Under the pieces are notes generated by a model. The model saw nothing but the letters and a program-made list of their open reading frames with translations. It was not told the origin of the DNA and ran no database searches. The translations under genes and the position numbers were made by a program. Source: JBCCYM01 sp039190005 (GTDB lineage Bacteria; Pseudomonadota; Gammaproteobacteria; UBA12402). From it: a stretch of DNA of 13,410 nucleotides. Below, one piece after another: positions 6,712 to 12,832 of this stretch (position 1 is its first letter; each line of letters begins with the position of its first letter). The DNA lies in contig JBCCYM010000050.1 in assembly GCA_039190005.1 (NCBI GenBank), positions 1-13,410 of the forward strand. Reading direction: 5' to 3'.

Positions 6712-7011
6712 ATGAAAGTCGTCGCGGATGTTTGCGTCACCCCACTGACACTTAATGATTCAATGGCGGAAGCTATCGCCCAATGTCAGATTATTTTTGC
6801 CAAACATCAACTTAAACACAATTTACATGCCTGTGGCACAAACCTGGAGGGCGAATGGGATACTGTCATGACAGCCATTAAAGAATGCCATCAAACATTA
6901 CATGCTCGCGGTATTGCCAAGATTAGTTCCGCCATAAAAATCAGCACACGTAGTGACCATAAACCCCATTCCATTGACAGGAAAATTGCTTCTGTTAGAG
7001 AACTTGTTTAA
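6712..7011 (+). CDS. Thiamine-binding protein, MTH1187/UPF0045 (YqgV-like) family
   Basis: A 99-residue cytoplasmic protein with the ferredoxin-like fold of the MTH1187 family, whose members (and the related YkoF) bind thiamine or its pyrimidine moiety. Family pattern: MKVVADVCVTPL at the N-terminus, HACGTNLEGEWDTVMTAIKECH (39-60) as the core, AKISSAIKISTRSDH (69-83), and a final charged helix with IDRKIASVREL. The start at 6712 is chosen over in-frame TTG 6646 or ATG 6652 because GGAG at 6703-6706 is correctly spaced, the family begins with this Met-Lys-Val strand, and the predicted promoter overlaps the upstream extension. Divergent from the PnuT-like gene and next to the thiamine kinase, it probably buffers or senses thiamine. 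Exact biochemical role in the family is not settled. Confidence 0.85.
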   Translation: MKVVADVCVTPLTLNDSMAEAIAQCQIIFAKHQLKHNLHACGTNLEGEWDTVMTAIKECHQTLHARGIAKISSAIKISTRSDHKPHSIDRKIASVRELV

Positions 7012-7107
7012 TCAGCTAGTACTTCTTTAGAGCTTTTCCCTAATTGGCTAGTGTGTTAAAATAAAATTTATAGTATTACCCCTACCCATAATAAAAGGAA
7101 CCGCCCC

Positions 7108-7200
7108 TTGACAAACTTAGAACACCTCTTTAAAAAATTCAGAGATTCTGCTGAAAACTCAAGGTATTTGAACAAAAAATCACCTGAGAAAAAATATTGA
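7108..7200 (+). CDS. Possible 30-residue basic small ORF, TTG start
   Basis: A TTG codon at 7108 follows an AAGGAA ribosome-site-like sequence (7095-7100) by 7 bases and opens a 30-codon frame ending at TGA 7198-7200. The product would be basic and hydrophilic, beginning MTNLEHLFKKF and ending KKSPEKKY. It is not recognised. The same TTGACA (7108-7113) could instead be a -35 box paired with TAAAAA at 7131-7136. Short frames like this arise by chance, so the call rests only on the ribosome-site spacing. Confidence 0.2.
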   Translation: MTNLEHLFKKFRDSAENSRYLNKKSPEKKY

Positions 7201-7218
7201 TAAATTTACTAAATTTCA

Positions 7219-7247
7219 TTGACAAGTCGATCATTTTTGTTTATCTT
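7219..7247 (+). promoter_or_regulatory. Promoter (TTGACA-17-TATCTT) for candidate small RNA
   Basis: A consensus -35 TTGACA (7219-7224), an exact 17-base spacer and TATCTT (7242-7247, four of six matches) would start RNA near 7254, directly at the first of two hairpins. It is too far from the permease gene and has its own downstream promoter-like box between, which favours a separate transcript. Confidence 0.45.
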
Positions 7248-7253
7248 AAACAG

Positions 7254-7340
7254 ATCATGACTTCCCATCTAAATGAGTCATGTAGCAGTGCCTGATGCCG
7301 CCGTCTAATCAGGCACTGTGCCTTTGCCCCCCTGCTCTTT
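7254..7340 (+). ncRNA. Candidate structured small RNA, two hairpins plus C-rich tail
   Basis: Hairpin 1: CATGACT (7256-7262) pairs with AGTCATG (7276-7282), 13-base loop. Hairpin 2: CAGTGCCTGAT (7286-7296) pairs perfectly with ATCAGGCACTG (7308-7318), 11 bp with an 11-base loop GCCGCCGTCTA. A single-stranded tail with six or more C and then CTCTTTT (7335-7341) follows. The promoter at 7219-7247 would start transcription at the foot of hairpin 1. The loop and tail are GC-rich in AT-rich surroundings, which suggests selection. The 3' end is unclear because the T-run does not directly follow a stem. It resembles no RNA family I can name. It could alternatively be a leader element of the permease-lgt-thyA operon. 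Confidence 0.4.
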
Positions 7341-7345
7341 TCAGT

Positions 7346-7354
7346 TGTTATAAT
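7346..7354 (+). promoter_or_regulatory. Extended -10 promoter of the permease-lgt-thyA operon
   Basis: TGTTATAAT (7346-7354) is a perfect TATAAT with the upstream TGn extension, which can work without a good -35; none is seen at the right distance. Transcription from about 7361 leaves a 29-base leader before the ATG at 7390. Confidence 0.5.
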
Positions 7355-7389
7355 TTACAATAATCTAAGCGTATGCCATAATTTTCGCT

Positions 7390-8178
7390 ATGTATTTCTT
7401 ACTCTATTTACTTGTGGGTATCTGTGCTGGCACACTATCAGGCTTATTAGGTATCGGTGGCGGTTTGGTTGTTGTACCGGCGCTGGTTTTTATATTTCAT
7501 CATCATGCTATTGTCCCCGCTGTTAATATATTTCATGTCGCAGTCGCCACATCTCTGGCCATTATGATTATTACGACCAGTTCATCCATCGCCGCTCATA
7601 TTCTTCATAAAACCGTCATTTGGCAATTAATCCTCAAATTACTGCCTGGATTTATTGTCGGTTCAATGCTTGGCGCGGCAATTACCAGTTTTTTACCTGG
7701 ACATGTGTTAAAAATTATCTTTGCTGTTTTTTTATTTATCACCGCGGTGCGTATGTTTATGACGATCCAAATGCCTGTTGAACGTCAATTGCCCGCGAAT
7801 ACAGTCTTAGGTCTCTTCTCATGCGTTGCCGGGATGCTTTCTCCGCTATTAGGGATTGGCTTAGGTTCGATGGGTGTCCCATTTTTAAGACGTTATAATG
7901 TGCCCATGCAACAAGCCTCAGCAATTACTGTCACCTGTACCATGCCGATGGCCTTATGTGGCAGCGTAAGTTTTTTATTAGCCGATTTCTATCGCCCTAT
8001 CCATGGCATCCATCTTATGGGCTATGTTTACTGGCCAGCTTTTCTTTTGATCGGTTCATGTAGTCTTATATTCGCGCCAATAGGTGTGCGCTTAGCCAAC
8101 CGAATGAATAAAAAATTGCTACAACGTGTTTTCGCTGTGTTCTTATTTGTGGTATGCTTTTCCTTAATCGTTGCTTGA
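7390..8178 (+). CDS. TauE/SafE family (UPF0721) membrane permease
   Basis: A 262-residue inner-membrane protein with about eight hydrophobic segments in two related halves. Each half carries the family's Gly-rich signature: GTLSGLLGIGGGLVVVP (14-30) and GMLSPLLGIGLGSMGVP in the second half (about 149-165). Known members export sulfite or sulfoacetate, or import other small anions; the substrate here cannot be read. There is no obvious ribosome site before ATG 7390, so initiation may be weak or structure-dependent. The next gene's start lies 10 bases after the stop, and its GAGG ribosome site overlaps this stop, so the two are probably co-transcribed and translationally linked. Length is typical. 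Confidence 0.85.
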   Translation: MYFLLYLLVGICAGTLSGLLGIGGGLVVVPALVFIFHHHAIVPAVNIFHVAVATSLAIMIITTSSSIAAHILHKTVIWQLILKLLPGFIVGSMLGAAITSFLPGHVLKIIFAVFLFITAVRMFMTIQMPVERQLPANTVLGLFSCVAGMLSPLLGIGLGSMGVPFLRRYNVPMQQASAITVTCTMPMALCGSVSFLLADFYRPIHGIHLMGYVYWPAFLLIGSCSLIFAPIGVRLANRMNKKLLQRVFAVFLFVVCFSLIVA

Positions 8179-8188
8179 GGATATTTTT

Positions 8189-9010
8189 ATGCTACATTAC
8201 CCTAATATTGATCCAATCGCTTTCCACATCTGGAAATTCCCGGTGCACTGGTATGGTTTAATGTATTTATTTGGCTTTATCTGTGGCTGGACACTTTTAC
8301 AATATCGTGCCCGTAAAACAGGTCTATGGACATCTGAACAGATAACCGATTTACTCTTCTATGTGGTTTTGGGCGTTGTCCTAGGCGCGCGGATTGGTTA
8401 CGTTATTTTCTACAATTTAAGCTATTATTTCCATCATCCCAGTCAAATCATTGCCGTTTGGGATGGTGGTATGTCATTCCATGGTGGTTTGATTGGGGTG
8501 ATTTTGATGGCATTATGGTGGTCTTTTAAACAAAAACGCGCCTTTTTTGATGTCTCTGATTTTATCGCGCCGGTCATACCCATTGGTTTAGGTTTTGGAC
8601 GGATCGGTAATTTTATCAATGGTGAATTATGGGGGCGCGTCACCACCATGCCTTGGGGGATGGTCTATCCCAAAGCTGGACCATTGCCACGTCATCCCTC
8701 GGAACTTTATGAGTTTTTTCTTGAAGGCGTGGTTTTATTCATTGTGCTCTGGTTATTTTCACGTAAACCACGTCCAAGAATGGCGGTATCGGGCTTATTT
8801 TTATTGTTATACGCCTGTTTTCGCATCTTCTGCGAGTTCTTCCGCCAGCCCGACCCGCAATTAGGCTTTGTCGCCTTTGGCTGGATAACACGCGGACAAG
8901 AACTTTGCGTCCCTATGTTTATTTTTGGTATTATCTTTTTGTATCTGGCCTATCGAAATAAAAAATACGCGCGAGCCATGCCAAACAGTGAGAAAAAAAG
9001 TAGCTCATGA
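8189..9010 (+). CDS. lgt: Prolipoprotein diacylglyceryl transferase
   Basis: A 273-residue inner-membrane enzyme that transfers diacylglycerol from phosphatidylglycerol to the lipobox Cys of prolipoproteins, the first step of lipoprotein maturation. The key segments are seen: GGMSFHGGLIG (93-103) with the essential His98, and the signature GRIGNFINGELWGR (137-150) with Arg138 and Asn141. PRHPSELYE (167-175) and a late TRGQELC motif follow. Seven membrane segments are expected. The start at 8189 (ATG) is chosen over TTG 8171, since GAGG at 8177-8180 is 8 bases before it and the N-terminus HYPNIDPIAFHIW matches the family. The stop overlaps the thyA ATG by four bases, the same lgt-thyA order as in E. 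coli. Confidence 0.96.
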   Translation: MLHYPNIDPIAFHIWKFPVHWYGLMYLFGFICGWTLLQYRARKTGLWTSEQITDLLFYVVLGVVLGARIGYVIFYNLSYYFHHPSQIIAVWDGGMSFHGGLIGVILMALWWSFKQKRAFFDVSDFIAPVIPIGLGFGRIGNFINGELWGRVTTMPWGMVYPKAGPLPRHPSELYEFFLEGVVLFIVLWLFSRKPRPRMAVSGLFLLLYACFRIFCEFFRQPDPQLGFVAFGWITRGQELCVPMFIFGIIFLYLAYRNKKYARAMPNSEKKSSS

Positions 9011-9804
9011 AACAATATCTCAATTTTTTACAACACATTCTTGATAATGGTGTCTCTAAAACCGATCGCACTGGTACGGGTGCCATTAGCACCTTTGCCT
9101 ATCAAATGCGCTTTAATTTACGCGATCAATTTCCCTTATTAACCACTAAAAAATTGCACTTCAAAAGTATTGCTTATGAATTACTGTGGTTTATCCGTGG
9201 CGAGACCAACATCGCTTATCTACAAGATCACGGTGTGCGTATTTGGAATGAATGGGCGGATGAAAATGGTGATTTGGGACCGGTATACGGTAAACAATGG
9301 CGTAGTTGGCCAAGTTATGATGGGAATAAATCCATTGATCAGTTAGCACAGCTTATTCAATCCATTAAAGATTATCCAAATTCGCGTCGGCACATTGTCA
9401 GCGCCTGGAATGTCGGTGAACTTGATCGCATGGCATTGCCGCCTTGTCATCTGTTATTTCAGTTCTATGTCGCCGATGGTGAATTGTCTTGTCAACTGTA
9501 TCAACGTTCGGCTGACGCGTTTTTAGGTGTGCCCTTTAATATTGCTTCTTATGCTTTATTGACTTATATGGTCGCGCAACAGTGTGGACTCAAGCCGGCA
9601 GAATTTGTATGGACGGGTGGCGATTGTCATATTTATACCAATCATCTGGAACAAGTTGATCAACAGTTGCAACGCACGCCATACGAACCGCCAAAACTGT
9701 TAATCAAACGCCAACCGAAAACCATTGATGATTATCAGTTTGAAGATTTTGAATTATTGGATTATCAGGCTCATCCGCATATCAGCGGTAAAGTTGCTGT
9801 TTAG
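9007..9804 (+). CDS. thyA: Thymidylate synthase
   Basis: A 265-residue enzyme that methylates dUMP to dTMP using methylene-tetrahydrofolate, in the cytoplasm; essential for DNA synthesis unless ThyX or thymidine salvage replaces it. Markers: RTGTGAIS (21-28) with the phosphate-binding Arg21, VYGKQWRSW (93-101), SRRH (126-129), catalytic Cys147 in LPPCHLLFQFYV, RSADAFLGVPFNIASYALL (about 167-185), and the C-terminal PHISGKVAV that closes the active site. Length equals the family's usual 264 residues plus one. The ATG overlaps the lgt stop (ATGA). A dihydrofolate reductase is not in the window. Confidence 0.97.
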   Translation: MKQYLNFLQHILDNGVSKTDRTGTGAISTFAYQMRFNLRDQFPLLTTKKLHFKSIAYELLWFIRGETNIAYLQDHGVRIWNEWADENGDLGPVYGKQWRSWPSYDGNKSIDQLAQLIQSIKDYPNSRRHIVSAWNVGELDRMALPPCHLLFQFYVADGELSCQLYQRSADAFLGVPFNIASYALLTYMVAQQCGLKPAEFVWTGGDCHIYTNHLEQVDQQLQRTPYEPPKLLIKRQPKTIDDYQFEDFELLDYQAHPHISGKVAV

Positions 9805-9847
9805 TAATCTCAAATACAAGCCATATCAGTTATCCTAGTGATAATGA

Positions 9848-10402
9848 ATGAAAATACTAGAAACACAAAGATTGATATTACGCACATTTCATGATCATGA
9901 CCTTGATGCTATGGCACGGATTAATCAAGATCCCAAAGTGATGAAATATTTCCCATCTATTGGGAATCGTAAGCAAACGTATGATCATATAAAAAGGATT
10001 AGGACTCACCAAGCAAGATATGGTTACTCACTTTATGCCGTCGAACTTAAATCCACAAGTGAGATGATTGGCTTTGTCGGCTTGATACATAGAGCAAAAA
10101 AAGAATTTGGTGCCTGTTTTACACCGGCAACAGAAATTGGTTGGCGATTATCATCGAGGCACTGGGGCAAAGGATATGCCACCGAAGCCGCTTTAGCTGT
10201 GCTTGATTATGCTTTTAATTACCTTAATTTAGATGAAGTTGTCTCATTCACAGTTGTTAACAATCAAGCTTCTCAACGTGTGATGGAGAAAATCGGGCTG
10301 TATCGTGATTTTCAAGGTGATTTCGATCACCCAAAAATTGCTAAGGACAATCCATTATGTCGCCATGTATTATATCGACTATCGAAACAGGAGCGGAGAT
10401 GA
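9848..10402 (+). CDS. GNAT acetyltransferase, RimJ/RimL-like
   Basis: A 184-residue N-acetyltransferase. The family N-terminus TQRLILRTF (6-14), the acetyl-CoA pyrophosphate loop RHWGKGYA (104-111) preceded by EIGWRLS, and the NNQASQRVMEKIG helix (138-150) are all present. It probably acetylates an amino group of a protein N-terminus or a small molecule; the target is unknown. The gap from thyA is 43 bases with no terminator visible, so it may be the distal gene of that operon. There are ATGs at 9844 and 9848; only 9848 is in frame, and the ribosome site is weak. Its stop overlaps an ATGATG preceded by AGGAG that opens a truncated SDR-like frame. Confidence 0.88.
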   Translation: MKILETQRLILRTFHDHDLDAMARINQDPKVMKYFPSIGNRKQTYDHIKRIRTHQARYGYSLYAVELKSTSEMIGFVGLIHRAKKEFGACFTPATEIGWRLSSRHWGKGYATEAALAVLDYAFNYLNLDEVVSFTVVNNQASQRVMEKIGLYRDFQGDFDHPKIAKDNPLCRHVLYRLSKQERR

Positions 10403-10446
10403 TGACAAAAACTATTCTAATAACTAAATCACCGCGTGAACATTGA
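10399..10446 (+). pseudogene. Possible remnant: N-terminal start of an SDR-type gene
   Basis: AGGAG at 10389-10393 is well placed before ATGATG at 10399, which overlaps the acetyltransferase stop in an ATGA junction, the usual form of a coupled next gene. The frame reads MMTKTILIT, the beta-1 strand that begins many short-chain dehydrogenases, but then continues with Lys-Ser-Pro-Arg-Glu-His and a stop at 10444 where the expected Gly-rich cofactor loop should come. The break coincides with the 3' end of the oppositely oriented glutaredoxin gene (its stop is at 10429). This looks like a gene cut by a rearrangement; with only nine matching residues chance cannot be excluded. Confidence 0.35.
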
Positions 10447-11106
10447 ATAATCACATTCAGGATACAAAGCTATCTTAGAGAACTTTGACACGCGCTGTAT
10501 ATATGACATCATATTATCCGGCAGTTGCAACACATCGGCGGCCAGCGTCAATAAGCGTAATATTGGAAAAATCAAAATATCATCATAACTAAATTCATCT
10601 GAAGTGGCATATTGATGCGTCAATATGCTATCGAGCTTATTTAGCATTGGCATAATGGCTGACACATAGTCATCACTTTTAGCCCAAGCTTGTTCAAACG
10701 CTATCTGCAAAAACACTTCTTTTTTTTGCTGGCAGTAATCTTTAGCCGCTTGTGTTGGAAAATCATCATGATTCATGGGATGAATAATCTGGCGCGGAAA
10801 TATCAGGTATTTACTTTTTCTCGACAAATCTTCAATTAAGCGCGACCAACTGTCATTAAATGATACCGGTTTAACATCCGGTTTGCCATCAAACGCGTCC
10901 AAATATTCACAAATAGCGGCTGTCTCTGTCATAAAACAACCTTCTTTATATTCAAGTATCGGCAGAATTTTCTTGCCGATCAAATCGACATGTGCTTGTA
11001 TATCATCAAACGCGAGAACAGATAAATCAAGTGTGATGCGCTTATGTGCCGCCATCAGGCGACAGCGAGAACAGTAGGGACAGCATTGGTAGATAAATAA
11101 ACGCAT
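10429..11106 (-). CDS. grxB: Glutaredoxin 2 (GrxB family)
   Basis: A 225-residue cytoplasmic thiol oxidoreductase using glutathione, of the large GST-like glutaredoxin 2 type. The N-terminal thioredoxin-fold domain carries the dithiol active site CPYC (9-12) after MRLFIYQC, a KKILPILEY segment (45-53) with the cis-Pro, and TETAAICEYLD for glutathione binding. The C-terminal all-helical domain includes FSYDDILIFPILRLLTLA, which matches the E. coli GrxB pattern SEDDIQLFPLLRNLTL. An extra Cys8 stands directly before the active-site pair. Length is slightly above E. coli GrxB (215). It is convergent with the acetyltransferase gene and divergent from the drug exporter gene. Ribosome site weak. Confidence 0.9.
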   Translation of the reverse strand: MRLFIYQCCPYCSRCRLMAAHKRITLDLSVLAFDDIQAHVDLIGKKILPILEYKEGCFMTETAAICEYLDAFDGKPDVKPVSFNDSWSRLIEDLSRKSKYLIFPRQIIHPMNHDDFPTQAAKDYCQQKKEVFLQIAFEQAWAKSDDYVSAIMPMLNKLDSILTHQYATSDEFSYDDILIFPILRLLTLAADVLQLPDNMMSYIQRVSKFSKIALYPECDYSMFTR

Positions 11107-11244
11107 TATTAATCAATATTTTTTAATCATGAAAACCGCAGTATACCTAAATTTCCTGCTGATAGGGAATTATTATAATACTACTAATTTCTATTAGTTA
11201 TGCTATAGTCCAATTAGCTTATAATTTACAGGAGACCGCAAGGA
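11107..11244. promoter_or_regulatory. Divergent promoter region grxB / Bcr-type exporter with inverted repeat
   Basis: Two perfect TATAAT boxes for the + strand lie at 11174-11179 and 11220-11225, with poor -35 boxes. A 16-bp inverted repeat, ACTAAT-TTCT-ATTAGT (11183-11198), sits just after the first box, at its expected start point (about 11186), a typical operator position for a MarR/TetR/LysR-type repressor. No regulator gene is adjacent. Confidence 0.4.
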
Positions 11245-12453
11245 ATGATGACATTGTCTGATAAACAAAAGACAACAACAGCTATTATTGTTATCATCGG
11301 ATTATTAATTGGTCAAATGTCCGTGGATTTATATCTCCCCTCACTACCAGCTATGCGTCATTATTTCCAAACAAGCGCGGCAACCGTGCAAATGAGTTTA
11401 TCACTCTATCTTATCGGGTACGGCTTAGGTCACCCTGTTTGCGGTAGTTTTTCCGATCACTTAGGTCGCAAACCTATTTTATTAATTGGAACTGCTGTTA
11501 TTCTAATTGGCGCCTTGCTCTGTAGTTTGACAACTTCGTTATGGGTACTGCTGGTCGCCCGTTTTATTCAGGGTTGTGGCGGATCCGCTTTTAGTCTTAT
11601 TTGGAAAGCGACTTTACGTGATATTTACGAAGGTCCGGATTTTTTAAAGATGATGTCTTATTCCTCCATGACTTGGGTGACCATCCCTGTGTTAGCGCCT
11701 TTATTAGGGTCATATATTCAAACCTATCTTGGCTGGCGATTTAATTTTGCCTTATTAGCATTATTGTCGGCGCTGTTTTTACTGGTCGTGCTTTTTTATT
11801 TGCCGGAAACATTAAGCGCGGAGAACCACAGCCCACTAAACCTGAAAAATTCCGCTCTGTCTTATAAGCAAGTGCTCTCTACGCCTCAGTTTATGGTCAA
11901 TACATTTTGTTGGGCTATTCTTTGTATTTCCATTATTGGATTTCTTGTCGCGGCACCTTTTCTATTCCAGGTAGCGTTACATTTTAGTCCAGTTCAATAC
12001 GGCTGGACGCTAGTGTTTATTGCCGCGGGATGTGTCATCAGTTCTTATCTCAATACGCGTATTGTTAATTATCAAAGGATTTTAAAAATAGGGTTTACTT
12101 TGGGGTTGTGGTCATTTTTCCTATGTGGCCTTTTTATGTTGATTACTGGTTGGTTGGGCATATTTAATCTTTGGGTTGTTGCTGTGCCAATGTTTATACT
12201 ATTTTTTTTCACTGGCATTGTTTTCCCTCAGTGTATTTCCAGAGCCATGGCGCCATTCACTCAGTTAATTGGCGTGGCAGGCGCTGTTTGGGGAACGATA
12301 TTATTTTTTACTGCTGCTATCGGGACAAGTATTGTGGCTTACCTACCGGAAAATAACCAACTCCATTTTAGTATTGTTTGTGTGATATGCGCTATCTTGG
12401 CTATTTTACTTTACTATGGTGTTATTCAGAAGTCGAACGTAAGTAACAAGTAA
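11245..12453 (+). CDS. Multidrug MFS exporter, Bcr/CflA family
   Basis: A 402-residue inner-membrane drug:H+ antiporter of the 12-helix DHA1 branch. Bcr/CflA markers: SVDLYLPSLPAM (26-37) at the end of helix 1, motif A GSFSDHLGRKP (67-77), RFIQGCGGSAF (106-116), APLLGSYIQTYLGWR in helix 5/loop, and LPETL before the central loop. Members expel bicyclomycin, chloramphenicol, sulfonamides or Cys; the true substrate is unknown. Start: ATGATG at 11245/11248; AGGAG at 11230-11234 fits the first and AAGGA at 11240-11244 the second, so the exact Met is uncertain by one residue. The gene ends head-on to the rRNA operon and shares its terminator. Confidence 0.9.
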   Translation: MMTLSDKQKTTTAIIVIIGLLIGQMSVDLYLPSLPAMRHYFQTSAATVQMSLSLYLIGYGLGHPVCGSFSDHLGRKPILLIGTAVILIGALLCSLTTSLWVLLVARFIQGCGGSAFSLIWKATLRDIYEGPDFLKMMSYSSMTWVTIPVLAPLLGSYIQTYLGWRFNFALLALLSALFLLVVLFYLPETLSAENHSPLNLKNSALSYKQVLSTPQFMVNTFCWAILCISIIGFLVAAPFLFQVALHFSPVQYGWTLVFIAAGCVISSYLNTRIVNYQRILKIGFTLGLWSFFLCGLFMLITGWLGIFNLWVVAVPMFILFFFTGIVFPQCISRAMAPFTQLIGVAGAVWGTILFFTAAIGTSIVAYLPENNQLHFSIVCVICAILAILLYYGVIQKSNVSNK

Positions 12454-12490
12454 GCGTTAATCAACCTAAAAAAATTATAAAAACAAGTTA

Positions 12491-12530
12491 AAAAAAAGTC
12501 CTTGCTGAACCAGCAAGGACTTTTAGGAAT
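12491..12530. terminator. Bidirectional intrinsic terminator between exporter gene and rRNA operon
   Basis: A perfect 14-bp inverted repeat, AAAAGTCCTTGCTG (12494-12507) / CAGCAAGGACTTTT (12511-12524), has a 3-base loop. Read on the - strand it ends in seven or more T (complement of 12491-12497), an excellent terminator for the rRNA operon. Read on the + strand it ends in four T, adequate for the exporter mRNA. Confidence 0.9.
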
Positions 12531-12535
12531 AAAAA

Positions 12536-12652
12536 CCCTGGGAATGACCTACTTTCACACGAGGAGACCTCGTACTATCATCGGCGCTAAACAGTTTCAC
12601 TTCTGAGTTCGGGATGGAATCAGGTGGTACCCGTTTGCTAATGTTCCCAGGA
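12536..12652 (-). rRNA. rrf: 5S ribosomal RNA
   Basis: On the - strand the sequence starts CCTGGGAACATT and ends TTCCCAGGG, which pair as the terminal helix I. The interior has the conserved loop CCATCCCGAACTCAGAAGTG and AGCGCCGATGATAGT segments of gammaproteobacterial 5S rRNA. Length about 116 bases; the exact mature ends may be off by one or two bases. It is the last gene of the operon, followed on its strand by the 12491-12530 terminator. Confidence 0.95.
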
Positions 12653-12832
12653 AAAAATCGGTAATCTATTACTAGGCGTTTTACTGAATTGTTGAAATCT
12701 GATTTTTTCAATCGTTCAAGCAATTATACTGCTTGAACTAACTGGATTCCCACCTACGTGGGAACGACGAATTTGTCAGGATTCAACAGTTTTTTATATA
12801 TGTGGGTGTTACCAAGATCAATTTGGTGATAT
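12653..12832 (-). other. 23S-5S internal transcribed spacer
   Basis: About 180 bases, AT-rich and without a tRNA. It contains a hairpin GTTCAAGCA (12714-12722) / TGCTTGAAC (12730-12738) with a 7-base loop, and directly beside it a REP-like palindrome (12743-12769). At this length it is longer than the ~90-base E. coli spacer, partly because of these two palindromes. Confidence 0.8.
12743..12769. repeat. REP-like palindrome 'TGGATTCCCAC...GTGGGAA'
   Basis: TTCCCAC (12747-12753) and GTGGGAA (12758-12764) flank the 4-base loop CTAC, within TGGATTCCCACCTACGTGGG and a trailing AACGAC. This is a variant of the dispersed proteobacterial extragenic palindrome usually written GGATTCCCGC-n-GCGGGAATGAC, recognised from memory. 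Here it is inside the rRNA transcript. Confidence 0.6.

Larger units (their letters stand above)
7012..7389. other. 378-base spacer with candidate small RNA, small ORF and promoters
   Basis: No gene of normal size is present. The left half (7012-7200) is AT-rich and includes a possible 30-residue ORF at 7108-7200. The right half contains a promoter-like pair (7219-7247), two adjacent hairpins (7256-7282 and 7286-7318), a C-rich tail (7327-7333) and an extended -10 box (7346-7354) for the next operon. There is no clear intrinsic terminator for the thiamine-binding protein gene. Confidence 0.55.

Noticed and set aside
7286..7318. The 11-bp hairpin as an intrinsic terminator
   Set aside because: No T-run follows the stem on either strand; the next T-rich stretch is 16 or more bases away after a C-rich tract.
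8171..8188. Upstream TTG start for lgt at 8171
   Set aside because: It would overlap the permease stop and lacks a ribosome site; ATG 8189 has GAGG at the right distance and matches the family N-terminus.
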